From: an uncultured Clostridia bacterium
Lineage (GTDB): Bacteria; Bacillota; Clostridia; Christensenellales; Borkfalkiaceae
Direction: 5' to 3'
Length of the DNA: 64,000 bases
Assembly (NCBI GenBank): GCA_949878885.1
Contig: CATLBN010000004.1
Coordinates: forward strand, 1-64,000
A program made the position numbers and the translations under genes. Positions 33,376 to 42,507 of the stretch are shown here, piece after piece. Numbering within the stretch: position 1 is the first letter of the stretch; each line of letters begins with the position of its first letter. A model generated the notes under the pieces. The model saw only the letters and a list, made by a program, of their open reading frames with translations, was not told the origin of the DNA and did not search any database.

Positions 33376-35564
33376 TAATTATTGTCCAAATCAAGCAAAT
33401 CCTGATATCTGTTTTGATGTTTAACGACTGTAACGTCTTCTTTGCTGAATTTATTAACTATCCAATTCCTGCGAACGGAAGATACGTCTTTCATAGCCGT
33501 ATCTTTTATGCTTTCGTAAAACAGATTTTCAAACGTGCCTTCGATTTTTATGTTGGACCACTGAGGATTATATTGGTCCGCATCCAAATCAAACGTATAA
33601 GTTACGTATATTAAATGCCAGCCGAAGTCTGCGGCGCATACCGCGAACGAACCGGCACCTTGATTTATAGCCAAATGAGCCGCATACTCGAATTCCTTTA
33701 CGTACGAAGTATCGCCAGCCTCTACCGTATAGCCGAGGTACTGCGAAAGCACGCTTGTATCGGTGGTGTATGCATACTGCAATTCGTTTACGGCGCTTAA
33801 AGCTTTATACTGTTCGCTTGCGTCGTTGTCTTCCGTTTTGTTTACGAGAAGATTGCCTCTATCCGACGCTGCGAAATTACCTACTCTGCCCAAAGCGTAA
33901 ATAAATTTTGAATAATCTATTTCAAACTTGTCGTCGTCGTTTTTTCCGCTTTTATAAAATTCTTCGCCTGTATATTCGTAATACTTAGCGTTTTCCTGTC
34001 CGAGCGTATAAGTTACGTTGTTTTCGTCGGCAACGAAAGTAACGTTTCCGCTGCTGCCCAAAACGTAGTCTACATAACCGGAAAATTCGCTGAGCATAGC
34101 GTCTATACCCAATTTTTCCGCCAACAGAACGTATTTGCCGTCTTCTTTCTTTTCTACGGTGCCGTTATATGCGTATCTGCCGTCGTATTTTTCAAGATTT
34201 TCGTATCTGTCGGAATTTTTTATATTATTTTCAAAAAACAGCCAGCCGTCGTTTTGCGGCGTTTTGCCGAAATAATCCAAATCTTCCGCTTTAAAAGCGT
34301 ATTCGGTTTCTCCGTTGAACCAAGCCGAACGCTGGTCGGTTGTTTCAACCTTTTTAAGCATTTGATTTCTTGCGGAATAATATTCGTGGCTGTAACCGCT
34401 GTCTACGTCTTCGTCTTTAAAATTGTTTTGAAGCGCCGTTAAATTTGCGCTTTGCGAAGCAGAGAACGGAAGCAAAATATTGTAAACAAATCCGAACTTA
34501 CCGCCGTTTTCAGTATCGGGCGAATACAAAATAAACGAAGAATCGGACATTTCGCCGACCGACGTTGAAAAACCGTCTTCTTTGAAATTATTTTGCTGCC
34601 ATTTTTTTAAATCGTCATATACCGACTGAACGTATTTGTAATTTTCGTTGGTAAGCGCAGCTTCCTGGTCGTCTTCGTAAGTTTCGTAATAGCGGTTGAT
34701 TATGCGTGATTTTAACTGATTGATATATTCGTTTTCTATATATTTCAGCGAATATATATCGCGCAGATCTTCTTTTTCCGCATTTACGAGATTATACGAA
34801 ATTAAACTGCTTATAAACTTGTTGTAAGCCCTTATGCGCGTTGCACGCGTAGTGCCTTCAATTGCGTCTTCTTTGTAAATACCGCTGTCTTTCAGCAAAT
34901 TTTTGTCGTAACCCGTGTAAACGTTATAATCTATTCCGCTTTCCGAAGTTGCGCTGGCAGGATAATAATCCTCTTTTTCGGTATCAACGCCGCCTGGAGC
35001 GGTGCGGGTATCGGAACCGGACGAAGAATCATCTTTTTCAAGAATTCTTTCTTCCTGCGAGTCGATTGCGGCATTAAGCGAGGAATACAAACTGTATTTT
35101 GCAACTTTAACGTCGTCGCTGTCTGCTCCGCCTAAAATATATTCGTATTTTGCCGTAGTGGTTTCAAGCGCCTTAAATTCCTCAAAAGCTTCCGCGCCCA
35201 TATCTTTTAAAAGATACATTGTGGAATACTGGGTTAAAACGGCGTTGTTCACAAGCGTATCTACAAGCATATTGAATACTTCTTTATAACTTGAACCGTT
35301 TTGAATATAGGAATAACCTACGTTTAAAAAATATGAAATCAATTCTCTTTTTATGACTTTGGTTTCTCCGACAACTTCGTTAAACTGCGTTTTATAGTCG
35401 CCGAACTCCTTGTCGAAATCGGCAGATTTGGAAATATCCACCGTTGCGATAACCTGCTCCATATCTGCCGAGCTGTTGGTAGAAATAAGCGAGCAACCGC
35501 CAAGCGATGCGGCAAGCGTTACGGAAGCGGCAAGCACGCCGCATATCAAAGTTTTCTTTCTCAT
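33375..35564 (-). CDS. Large lipoprotein, foldase (PrsA/parvulin)-like
   Basis: Lipoprotein of 729 residues with a signal peptide ending in SLGGCS (Cys24). The next 100 residues resemble the SurA/PrsA N-terminal helical domain (RELISYFLNVGY, then EVFNMLVDTLVNNAVLTQY). A long insertion of Asp/Ser/Tyr-rich character follows (about 140-620). Near the C-terminus, AAHLAINQGAGSFAV and ADFGWHLIYVTY resemble the end of a parvulin rotamase domain, whose usual motif is FGWHII. I therefore read it as a divergent extracytoplasmic foldase, but a parvulin core is not clear in the middle. It is coupled to uppP, which fits a role in envelope assembly. A good promoter lies upstream (35607-35635). Confidence 0.7.
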   Translation of the reverse strand: MRKKTLICGVLAASVTLAASLGGCSLISTNSSADMEQVIATVDISKSADFDKEFGDYKTQFNEVVGETKVIKRELISYFLNVGYSYIQNGSSYKEVFNMLVDTLVNNAVLTQYSTMYLLKDMGAEAFEEFKALETTTAKYEYILGGADSDDVKVAKYSLYSSLNAAIDSQEERILEKDDSSSGSDTRTAPGGVDTEKEDYYPASATSESGIDYNVYTGYDKNLLKDSGIYKEDAIEGTTRATRIRAYNKFISSLISYNLVNAEKEDLRDIYSLKYIENEYINQLKSRIINRYYETYEDDQEAALTNENYKYVQSVYDDLKKWQQNNFKEDGFSTSVGEMSDSSFILYSPDTENGGKFGFVYNILLPFSASQSANLTALQNNFKDEDVDSGYSHEYYSARNQMLKKVETTDQRSAWFNGETEYAFKAEDLDYFGKTPQNDGWLFFENNIKNSDRYENLEKYDGRYAYNGTVEKKEDGKYVLLAEKLGIDAMLSEFSGYVDYVLGSSGNVTFVADENNVTYTLGQENAKYYEYTGEEFYKSGKNDDDKFEIDYSKFIYALGRVGNFAASDRGNLLVNKTEDNDASEQYKALSAVNELQYAYTTDTSVLSQYLGYTVEAGDTSYVKEFEYAAHLAINQGAGSFAVCAADFGWHLIYVTYTFDLDADQYNPQWSNIKIEGTFENLFYESIKDTAMKDVSSVRRNWIVNKFSKEDVTVVKHQNRYQDLLDLDNN

Positions 35565-35606
35565 ATGAAATTTCTCCGAAAGATAATTGCAATAAAATAC
35601 TTATCT

Positions 35607-35635
35607 ATTATATATCAATTTAAACGCGATAGCAA
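35607..35635 (-). promoter_or_regulatory. Promoter of the foldase-uppP operon
   Basis: On the minus strand TTGCTA (35630-35635) and TATAAT (35607-35612) with a 17-base spacer, between the mfd stop and the lipoprotein start. Confidence 0.7.
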
Positions 35636-35662
35636 ATCATTTTGGTAATTTTTATGTGAATT

Positions 35663-38600
35663 TTAACCCAAACTTACTGCAAATTTCAAAAATTTTGTCA
35701 TTGCAAGCATAGTTTTCTGGGGACTTGCGGCTGCGTCAAACACAATCAGCGGCGCTTTTGCCATTGAAAGCTTTACAAAAGATGAGTATTTTTGAAGCGC
35801 GGCGGCAAGACCGTTATGTTTTAAAGCGTTAAGCGAAGCAAGTTCCAAAGAACCATTTTTTGCGTCTACGCTTATTTTTTTAACGTTGAATTTAGAGGCG
35901 TATGATTTTAGCACGGCTATAATAAGAAGATTTAAAACCTCCTGCGGCATAGAACCGTAGTTGTCCTCTATGGACATACACACGCGTTTATAATCTTCTA
36001 CCGAACGAATCTCTGCAATCTGCTTATAGCAATCCAACCGTCCCGCACTGCTTTCCACATAGCTTTCGGGAATATACGCGGTAGCTTTAACGTCAAGTTC
36101 CGTTGAAAGCTGTTTGTCGCCCGTAAGCTCCTCCTTTAAAAGTTTGGAATAAAGTTCGTACCCTACTTTATCCATATGACCGTGCTGCTCCGCGCCGAGC
36201 ACGTTGCCCGCACCTCTTATTTCCAAATCGCGCATTGCGATTTTAAAACCCGAACCGAGCTCGGTAAAACGCATTATGGCTTTTAACCTTTCAACCGCGT
36301 CGCCGGTCATTACCTTTTCCGGTTTAAACGTAAAATACGCCTGCGCAAGCCGCGCGCCCCTGCCTACTCTGCCGCGCAACTGATAAAGCTGAGAAATACC
36401 CAAACGGTCGGCGTCGATAACCACAATAGTATTTGCATTGGGAAGGTCTATACCGTTTTCGATAATAGTAGTGGTTACCAAAATATTCTTTTCTCCGCGG
36501 TAAAACGAAAACACGCTGTTTTCAAGCACGTCCCTGTCCATTCTTCCGTGAGCGTAACAAACTTTTGCTTCCGGCAATATTTCGGCAATCCTGCCTGCGA
36601 AAGAAGATATTGTTTCTACTCTGTTATACAGAATAAACGCCTGTCCTCCGCGAGAAATTTCTCTTATGCAGGCGTCGCGGATTAGCGTTTCGCTTTCTTC
36701 AACTACATAAGTTTGCACCGGCAGCCGCTTTGAAGGAGGGGTGTTTATTGTGCTTATATCGCGTATTCCGGCAAGAGACATATGCAAAGTACGCGGTATA
36801 GGCGTTGCGGTCATTGTAAGACAGTCGATATTGTTTTTTATGTGTTTGATTTTTTCTTTGTGCTCTACGCCGAATCTCTGTTCCTCGTCCAAAACCAAAA
36901 GACCCAAATCGTAAAATTTAACGTCGTCGGAAAGCAGTCTGTGCGTGCCTATAATAACGTCTACGTCTCCGTTTGCAAGCGCTTGCAAAACTTTTTGCTG
37001 TTTTGCCGGAGTACGGAAGCGGTTTAACACCTCTACCCGCACGCCGAATTGCTTAAATCGTTCGCAAGCCGTATTGTAATGCTGTTCGCTTAAAACCGTG
37101 CTGGGGCACATAAAAGCCGCCTGTTTGCCGCCGAGCACGCAAAGATATATTGCGCGCAGCGCAACTTCGGTTTTTCCGTATCCTACGTCGCCGCACAAAA
37201 GCCTGTCCATTACTTTTTCCGAACACATATCGCTTTTGATTTCTTCTATAGACGAAAGCTGGTCCGGCGTTTCTTCGTAATAAAACGCGTCCTCGAATTC
37301 CTGCATCATTACTTCGTTTGCCGGAAAACAAAAACCGACTTTGCCGTTGCGCTCGGCATACAGTTCTTTTAAATCGAACGCAAGCTTTTTTATGGATTGG
37401 CGAATTCTGTCCTTTACTCTTTCAAAGTCAGCGCCGCCTATTTTGGAAAGCGAAGGATTTTGCTCGCCTACGTATTTGGAAAGCACGTCCATCTGTTCTA
37501 CGGGAACGTAAAGCGAATCTCCGCCCTTGTATTCTATTGAAATATATTCTTTTATGCCGTCGGTAGTTTCTATTTTTTTTGTGCCTGTTATCCTGCCTAC
37601 GCCGTGTTTTTCGTGCACGCAGTAATCGCCTATTTCCGGCGCTACAAACATATCTCCGCGGCGCTTTTTTATACGTTTTGTAACTGACTTTGTAAACAAA
37701 TCGCCGCTGCCTATTATTACAAGTTTGCACTCGTGAATTATCAGCCCGTGTTCAAGCTCAGCAGAACTTACCGCAACGCCGCGCAAAGCTTCAAGCCTGT
37801 CCGGCACCGAATATACGGGTAAATATGCTTGGGAAAGTTCGTCGCTTAATTTATCGTACCTTTGCACGCTGCCTGCAAACGCCAAAACGCGGTAACCGTT
37901 TTGTATCCAGCTTTTGCAATCGCTTATAAATTGCGGAAGCGCGTTAAGATACGAAGGCGCCGGCGTTGAACGGAAATTATACGTTTTCAACGGACGGAAA
38001 AATCGGGTTCCCGACGTAAAAATCTGCAATGCAAGCGTGCGGTATTTTGTAAAACCGCCAAAAAGTTTTTCAGGCTCCAAAAGTTGGTTTTGCGAAAACG
38101 AAAACGCCTCTCCGCCGTTTTTCAAATCGTTTACGCGCTCGGTATGCTCTTTGTATATTCCGTTTGCAATTTCGTTTATATTATTGCATTCGTCAAATAT
38201 AATAAGCGTGTTTTTGGGCAGTAAATCGAATATACTACGGGTGCAATCCAATATAGGCGCCAAAAACGACGCGCCGGAAAACGGAACTTTCAAGTCAAGC
38301 TTAGAGCATATTTCGCTTTCTATTGCGCGCGCTCTTTCATAGGCTTTAACGTTAACGCTTTTCTTTACTTCTTTTGCAAGCGTATCCTTTATTTCGGCGA
38401 TTTCGTTATCTTTAATATTTATATCGGCTGCCGCAACTACCGTTACGGACAAACTTTCTTCAAGCCTTTCGCCGCTTATACTGTCGTACGGGCGTATTTT
38501 TTCTACCGTATCTCCGAAAAAGTCCACTCTAACGGGATTGTCCGTATTTATAGGAAATATATCCAAAATATCGCCGCGAACGGCAAAACTTCCCTTGTTA

Positions 38601-39076
38601 TCCGCGGCATATTCGCGGGTGTAACCCATATTTACAAGTTTTTGCGGAAGCGCGGCAAAGTCGTAGTCGCCGCCCTTTTCAAACGTTATCGCCTCTATTT
38701 CATAAGGAAACAGCTGCATTACCGCTTCCACGTCGCAAACAACTATATCAGCACCGTTCAAAAGACTGTAAACGGCGCATATACGGCGGTATAACGCGTC
38801 TTTTGAAAGCGCGTCCTTATATAAAATAACTTCGTCCTTGGCGCAAAGCAGTACGCTGTTTTTAGTTGTAAGCGAGCTTACGGAATTATAAATTTTACCT
38901 GCCGATACAGAATCTGCGGCTATATATAAAACTTTTCCGTCAATAACCGAAGCCAATAAACTTTTATGCGCGTCTGAAAGCCCGAAAGCCGCCGTCGGCG
39001 TGCCGAGGCGGATATCGTTTTCCAAGGCGGGATATTCGCCCTGTAAATTTTTAAATGTAAAAAAGCCGTTTTTCAA
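35663..39076 (-). CDS. mfd: Transcription-repair coupling factor Mfd
   Basis: DNA translocase that removes RNA polymerase stalled at lesions and recruits UvrA. At 1137 residues it is full length: UvrB-like N-terminal domains (about 1-350), the CarD-like RNA polymerase interaction domain (about 480-550, DYCVHEKHGVGRI), RecG-like helicase domains with Walker A LLCGDVGYGKTEVALRA and DEEQ box LVLDEEQRFG, motif VI QLRGRVGRG, and the C-terminal TRCF domain. The start is a TTG with only a weak ribosome binding site, 20 bases after the pth stop, so it probably depends on coupling to pth. The next gene has its own promoter. Confidence 0.98.
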   Translation of the reverse strand: MKNGFFTFKNLQGEYPALENDIRLGTPTAAFGLSDAHKSLLASVIDGKVLYIAADSVSAGKIYNSVSSLTTKNSVLLCAKDEVILYKDALSKDALYRRICAVYSLLNGADIVVCDVEAVMQLFPYEIEAITFEKGGDYDFAALPQKLVNMGYTREYAADNKGSFAVRGDILDIFPINTDNPVRVDFFGDTVEKIRPYDSISGERLEESLSVTVVAAADINIKDNEIAEIKDTLAKEVKKSVNVKAYERARAIESEICSKLDLKVPFSGASFLAPILDCTRSIFDLLPKNTLIIFDECNNINEIANGIYKEHTERVNDLKNGGEAFSFSQNQLLEPEKLFGGFTKYRTLALQIFTSGTRFFRPLKTYNFRSTPAPSYLNALPQFISDCKSWIQNGYRVLAFAGSVQRYDKLSDELSQAYLPVYSVPDRLEALRGVAVSSAELEHGLIIHECKLVIIGSGDLFTKSVTKRIKKRRGDMFVAPEIGDYCVHEKHGVGRITGTKKIETTDGIKEYISIEYKGGDSLYVPVEQMDVLSKYVGEQNPSLSKIGGADFERVKDRIRQSIKKLAFDLKELYAERNGKVGFCFPANEVMMQEFEDAFYYEETPDQLSSIEEIKSDMCSEKVMDRLLCGDVGYGKTEVALRAIYLCVLGGKQAAFMCPSTVLSEQHYNTACERFKQFGVRVEVLNRFRTPAKQQKVLQALANGDVDVIIGTHRLLSDDVKFYDLGLLVLDEEQRFGVEHKEKIKHIKNNIDCLTMTATPIPRTLHMSLAGIRDISTINTPPSKRLPVQTYVVEESETLIRDACIREISRGGQAFILYNRVETISSFAGRIAEILPEAKVCYAHGRMDRDVLENSVFSFYRGEKNILVTTTIIENGIDLPNANTIVVIDADRLGISQLYQLRGRVGRGARLAQAYFTFKPEKVMTGDAVERLKAIMRFTELGSGFKIAMRDLEIRGAGNVLGAEQHGHMDKVGYELYSKLLKEELTGDKQLSTELDVKATAYIPESYVESSAGRLDCYKQIAEIRSVEDYKRVCMSIEDNYGSMPQEVLNLLIIAVLKSYASKFNVKKISVDAKNGSLELASLNALKHNGLAAALQKYSSFVKLSMAKAPLIVFDAAASPQKTMLAMTKFLKFAVSLG

Positions 39077-39096
39077 AGTTTTACCGTCAAAAATAT

Positions 39097-39660
39097 TCAG
39101 CCGTTATAACAGGTCATCACTCGCTCTACCGCTTTGCCGCTTGCTATTTCGATAGCCGCATCCGCCGCACGGTTTGAAGCCGAAATAAACAGCTCGTAAT
39201 CTTCTTTTTTTATTTCCGAAAGAACGTAATTTATAATAGGAATATCAACTTGCGAATCCCTTATACCTATGCGAATGCGCGTAAAATTCTGCGTGCCTAT
39301 TTCGGCTATTACGGAACGCATTCCGTTGTGCGTTCCCGCGCTGCCGCAAGGGCGTATTCTTACGCTGCCTTTGGGTATGTCGTAATCGTCGTAAATAACT
39401 ATTAAATGCGCAGGGTCCGTTTTATATTTTGCAAGCAGCTGTTTAACCGCTCTGCCGCTTGCGTTCATATAAGTTACGGGACGAGCCAATATTATTTTTT
39501 CGCCGTTTAAATTAGCTTCCGCCACGTACGACTCGCATTCTTTTTTTTTGAACTTTACGTTAAGCTTTGCAGCAACGCCGCCTACTCCCATATAACCTAC
39601 GTTATGGAATGTTTTAAAATATTTTTTTTCCGGATTGCCCAATCCCACAATTATAAACAT
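39097..39660 (-). CDS. pth: Peptidyl-tRNA hydrolase
   Basis: Releases tRNA from peptidyl-tRNA dropped by stalled ribosomes. 187 residues with VGLGNPEKKYFKTFHNVGY, where His19 is the catalytic base, ARPVTYMNASG, and HLIVIYDDYDIPKG with the conserved Asp, and CGSAGTHNGMRSV, all family motifs. GGAAAG precedes the ATG. It is followed at 20 bases by mfd, a common order in Bacillota. A terminator separates it from prs upstream. Confidence 0.97.
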   Translation of the reverse strand: MFIIVGLGNPEKKYFKTFHNVGYMGVGGVAAKLNVKFKKKECESYVAEANLNGEKIILARPVTYMNASGRAVKQLLAKYKTDPAHLIVIYDDYDIPKGSVRIRPCGSAGTHNGMRSVIAEIGTQNFTRIRIGIRDSQVDIPIINYVLSEIKKEDYELFISASNRAADAAIEIASGKAVERVMTCYNG

Positions 39661-39672
39661 ACTTTCCTTTTA

Positions 39673-39700
39673 AAAAAGCCGCCTTTAAAAGCGGCTTTTT
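39673..39700 (-). terminator. Terminator after prs
   Basis: AAAAAGCCGC / GCGGCTTTTT with an eight-base loop. On the minus strand the T-run follows directly, and it lies between prs and pth. Confidence 0.88.
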
Positions 39701-39723
39701 TTAACTTTTATTTAATTATTTAC

Positions 39724-40671
39724 TCAGTCGTAAATTTTTGACATAGACTTGTCCAAATAAACGTTTTCTATTGCGGAAGCAAATATCGGCGCAGTAGAAA
39801 TTATTTTGAATATAGGAAGCATCTTTTCTTTGGGAATATTTATAGTGTCCAAAATAGCAAGCTCGGTTATGGGAGAATTTGCTATACGCTCGATAGCAGG
39901 TCCTGATAGAACGCCGTGCGAGCAGCAGGCGTATATTTCTTTTGCGCCCGCTTCTTTCAAAGCTTTTGCGCCCTGAACTATAGTTCCGGCGGTATCAATC
40001 ATATCGTCTACCATAAGGCAGTTTTTACCCTCTACGTCGCCGATTATGTTCATTACTTCCATAACGTTTGCTTTGGGACGGCGCTTATCTATAATCGCCA
40101 TTTTTGCGTCCATCCTCGCCGCAACTTTTCTTGCGCGGGCTACAGAGCCTATATCGGGCGAAACTACTACGAAGTTATCGTCTACTTTGGGTTTAAAATA
40201 ATTGTAAAGCGTGGGTCCACCCACTAAATTGTCCAACGGAATATCGAAAAATCCCTGTATCTGCATACAGTGCAAGTCCATTGTCAGCACTCTGTCGGCG
40301 CCTGCGGAGGTAATTAAATTGGCAACGAGTTTTGCTGTAATAGGTTCGCGCGAGCGTGCCTTTCTGTCTTGACGGGCATAGCCGAAATAAGGTATAACGG
40401 CGGTAATTCTGCCTGCGCTTGCGCGGCGTGCCGCGTCAATCATAATTAAAAGTTCCATAAGATTTGTGTTTACGGGACCGCTTGTAGATTGAACGAGGAA
40501 AACGTCCATTCCGCGGATTGTTTCCGCATAGCGAACATAAATTTCGCCGTCTGAAAAATGCGTTACTTCCATTTCGCCGAGCGTTGTATTAAGCTTTGCC
40601 GCTATTTTTTCGGCGAGAGGTCTGTTGGAATTTCCCGAAAAAATCTTGATTTCGTTGCCGTGGTTAATCAT
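39724..40671 (-). CDS. prs: Ribose-phosphate pyrophosphokinase
   Basis: Makes PRPP from ribose 5-phosphate and ATP for nucleotide, histidine and tryptophan synthesis. 315 residues with the flexible catalytic loop [17 protein letters not shown], the [16 protein letters not shown] segment, and the PRPP-binding loop [18 protein letters not shown] precedes the ATG at a good distance. It has its own strong promoter and terminator, so it is monocistronic. Confidence 0.98.
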   Translation of the reverse strand: MINHGNEIKIFSGNSNRPLAEKIAAKLNTTLGEMEVTHFSDGEIYVRYAETIRGMDVFLVQSTSGPVNTNLMELLIMIDAARRASAGRITAVIPYFGYARQDRKARSREPITAKLVANLITSAGADRVLTMDLHCMQIQGFFDIPLDNLVGGPTLYNYFKPKVDDNFVVVSPDIGSVARARKVAARMDAKMAIIDKRRPKANVMEVMNIIGDVEGKNCLMVDDMIDTAGTIVQGAKALKEAGAKEIYACCSHGVLSGPAIERIANSPITELAILDTINIPKEKMLPIFKIISTAPIFASAIENVYLDKSMSKIYD

Positions 40672-40751
40672 TAGGTTTTTCCTCCGATAATCTTGTGTAT
40701 TTTCAAAAAGACTTTACCGTCTGTTTTGTCTATATTAAGTTTTCCTTATCT

Positions 40752-40780
40752 ATTCTATAATTACCGTTTGATATTGTCAA
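40752..40780 (-). promoter_or_regulatory. Promoter of prs
   Basis: On the minus strand TTGACA (40775-40780) and TAGAAT (40752-40757) with a 17-base spacer. The start codon lies about 80 bases downstream, leaving a leader with no clear structure. Confidence 0.82.
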
Positions 40781-40811
40781 CTAACTTAGCGTGCTTGTAC
40801 TATTTGTTAGT

Positions 40812-41303
40812 TTACAAATCACAACTGTTATTTTCTTGCAGATTTTGTTTTTTTAATTTTTCTTTATTACGCATTTCAGAAAAAAACGAGGTTAAAATTT
40901 CGGCGCACTCGGCTTCCATTACGCCGCCTTCAACCTCTATTTTATGATTGACTAAATTAGACTCGGCAATAAGCGCGGTAAGCGACCTGCCCTTAGCTTC
41001 GTACGCGCCGAAATAAACTTTTTTTATACGGGCGTTAAGCATTGTGCCCATACACATAGGACACGGTTCAAGCGTTACGTAAACTTCGCATTCCGGCAAC
41101 CGCCAGCTTTTAAATTTTTTACAGGCTTTTTGAATTGCCTCCACTTCGGCGTGGGCCGTTGCAATTTGCAGTTTCGTGCGGCGGTTATGCCCGCGCGAAA
41201 TAATTTTGCCGTTTGCAACCACAACCGCGCCTATAGGCACTTCTCCCTCGTCAAAAGCTTTACGCGCGCATTTCAGCGCCGCTTTCATAAATTTATTTTC
41301 CAT
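40812..41303 (-). CDS. tadA: tRNA-specific adenosine deaminase
   Basis: Zinc enzyme converting A34 of tRNA-Arg(ACG) to inosine. It has the deaminase motifs TAHAEVEAI (HAE) and LEPCPMCMGTML (PCxxC) and the usual length of about 160 residues. I take the ATG at 41303; the ORF-track start at 41315 is a TTG. Ribosome binding is weak for both. The gene begins inside the 3' end of the M14 peptidase gene, so coupling is likely. Confidence 0.96.
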   Translation of the reverse strand: MENKFMKAALKCARKAFDEGEVPIGAVVVANGKIISRGHNRRTKLQIATAHAEVEAIQKACKKFKSWRLPECEVYVTLEPCPMCMGTMLNARIKKVYFGAYEAKGRSLTALIAESNLVNHKIEVEGGVMEAECAEILTSFFSEMRNKEKLKKQNLQENNSCDL

Positions 41304-42024
41304 AGTTTTCCACAAAAAATTTGAGTACGTTAAAACATTTTTTCAGTTTGGATATTTGCGTTATGGGATGATTTAGATTATCGGAACCGCATTCTAACGT
41401 GTAAGCCGGTATGCACAGTTTCTGCAAGCACCAATCCTTATATCCGCCTGCCGAGCCGTATATTTTTTTAACTTCGTATCCTGTTGATTTTTTTAACAGT
41501 TCCGCGCCGTACCTGTCGCCCTTTCCGCCGAATTCCCAATAAATTTCTTCGCCCTTGGTATGAAAACTCAAAGTTACGAACGGCCGCACTTTAAGCGTAA
41601 AATCGCGCAGGGCAGAAGTTTCGGGTTCGGAGAAAGGACAATCGCCAACGCAGTTTTCACTGCCTCGGACGGACGTATTAAGCCTGCCTGTCCCCCAATC
41701 CGCATCAAAATTGCAATTTAAATCGACGCCGCGCGCGTTAGCTTTCCAAAGAGGCTGTGAAGTTTGCGATAAAAAGGCGCCGTCGGGATTAAGAAGCGGT
41801 ATTATCCAGCCTCCACCGCACCTAACAGATTTTTTTATATGCCTTAACGCAAGACGCGCCGTTATCCATTCGCGTGCGTGCACTGCATACACCGCTATAA
41901 ACTGCCTGCCTGTAAGTTCCCCTACGTGAAACGCAAAAATTTCGCGGTTTTGACAGGTATAGCCTATTACGCATTTCTTTTTATCGTAACTTTGGTAAAA
42001 AAGTCTTACTTCTTCGTATATCAC
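41293..42024 (-). CDS. M14 zinc carboxypeptidase, cytoplasmic
   Basis: Metallopeptidase of family M14, 243 residues, without a signal peptide. Zinc ligands are in HAREW (HxxE) and SFHTKG, the substrate-binding Asn/Arg in RGVDLNCNFDADWG, and the catalytic Glu in YTLECG. The compact size and cytoplasmic location resemble MpaA or gamma-D-glutamyl-diaminopimelate peptidases, which trim imported murein peptides; that reading is inference. The start is a GTG without a clear ribosome binding site. It follows rlmH by 45 bases and overlaps tadA. The oligopeptide importer at the right end could supply such peptides. Confidence 0.88.
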   Translation of the reverse strand: MIYEEVRLFYQSYDKKKCVIGYTCQNREIFAFHVGELTGRQFIAVYAVHAREWITARLALRHIKKSVRCGGGWIIPLLNPDGAFLSQTSQPLWKANARGVDLNCNFDADWGTGRLNTSVRGSENCVGDCPFSEPETSALRDFTLKVRPFVTLSFHTKGEEIYWEFGGKGDRYGAELLKKSTGYEVKKIYGSAGGYKDWCLQKLCIPAYTLECGSDNLNHPITQISKLKKCFNVLKFFVENYGK

Positions 42025-42069
42025 ATAATAGAATATGCAATTTACCTGTTTCGATATTCTGAACGGCTG

Positions 42070-42507
42070 TTACTTATGATATTCCGAACCGCCGTTTATC
42101 ATAAACGCGCGGTAAATCTGTTCGGCAAGAATTACGCGCATAAGCTGATGCGGAAATGTCATATCGGAAAACGAAATACGAAAATCCGCGCGCTCTTTAA
42201 CTTTTTCGGAAAGCCCGTGCGACGAGCCGATTACAAAAGTTATTTGTTCCCCTCTGTCCGTAAGATTTTTTATTTCGGAGGCAAAATTCAAGCTTGAAAG
42301 CTTTTTACCTTCTATACAAAGCGCAAAAACGTAACCTTTCATAGCTTTGCAAATACCGTCCGCTTCGTCTTCTATGCTTTTACCTTCAGGCAGTTCGCGT
42401 ACCTCGGTTTTGGCAAAACGTGAAAGACGTTTAAGATATTCCGCCATTGCCGAACGGTAAAAATCTTCTTTAATTTTGCCCACGCATAAAATTGTTATTT
42501 TAAACAT
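42070..42507 (-). CDS. rlmH: 23S rRNA (pseudouridine-1915-N3) methyltransferase
   Basis: SPOUT methyltransferase acting on helix 69 of 23S rRNA. 145 residues with the N-terminal ITILCVGKIKEDFYR, the AdoMet-binding knot TFVIGSSHGLS, and the C-terminal FPHQLMRVILAEQIYRAF, then GGSEYHK. The usual GG of the knot loop is GS here. It overlaps the CPBP protease gene by eight bases and is probably cotranscribed with it. Confidence 0.97.
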   Translation of the reverse strand: MFKITILCVGKIKEDFYRSAMAEYLKRLSRFAKTEVRELPEGKSIEDEADGICKAMKGYVFALCIEGKKLSSLNFASEIKNLTDRGEQITFVIGSSHGLSEKVKERADFRISFSDMTFPHQLMRVILAEQIYRAFMINGGSEYHK

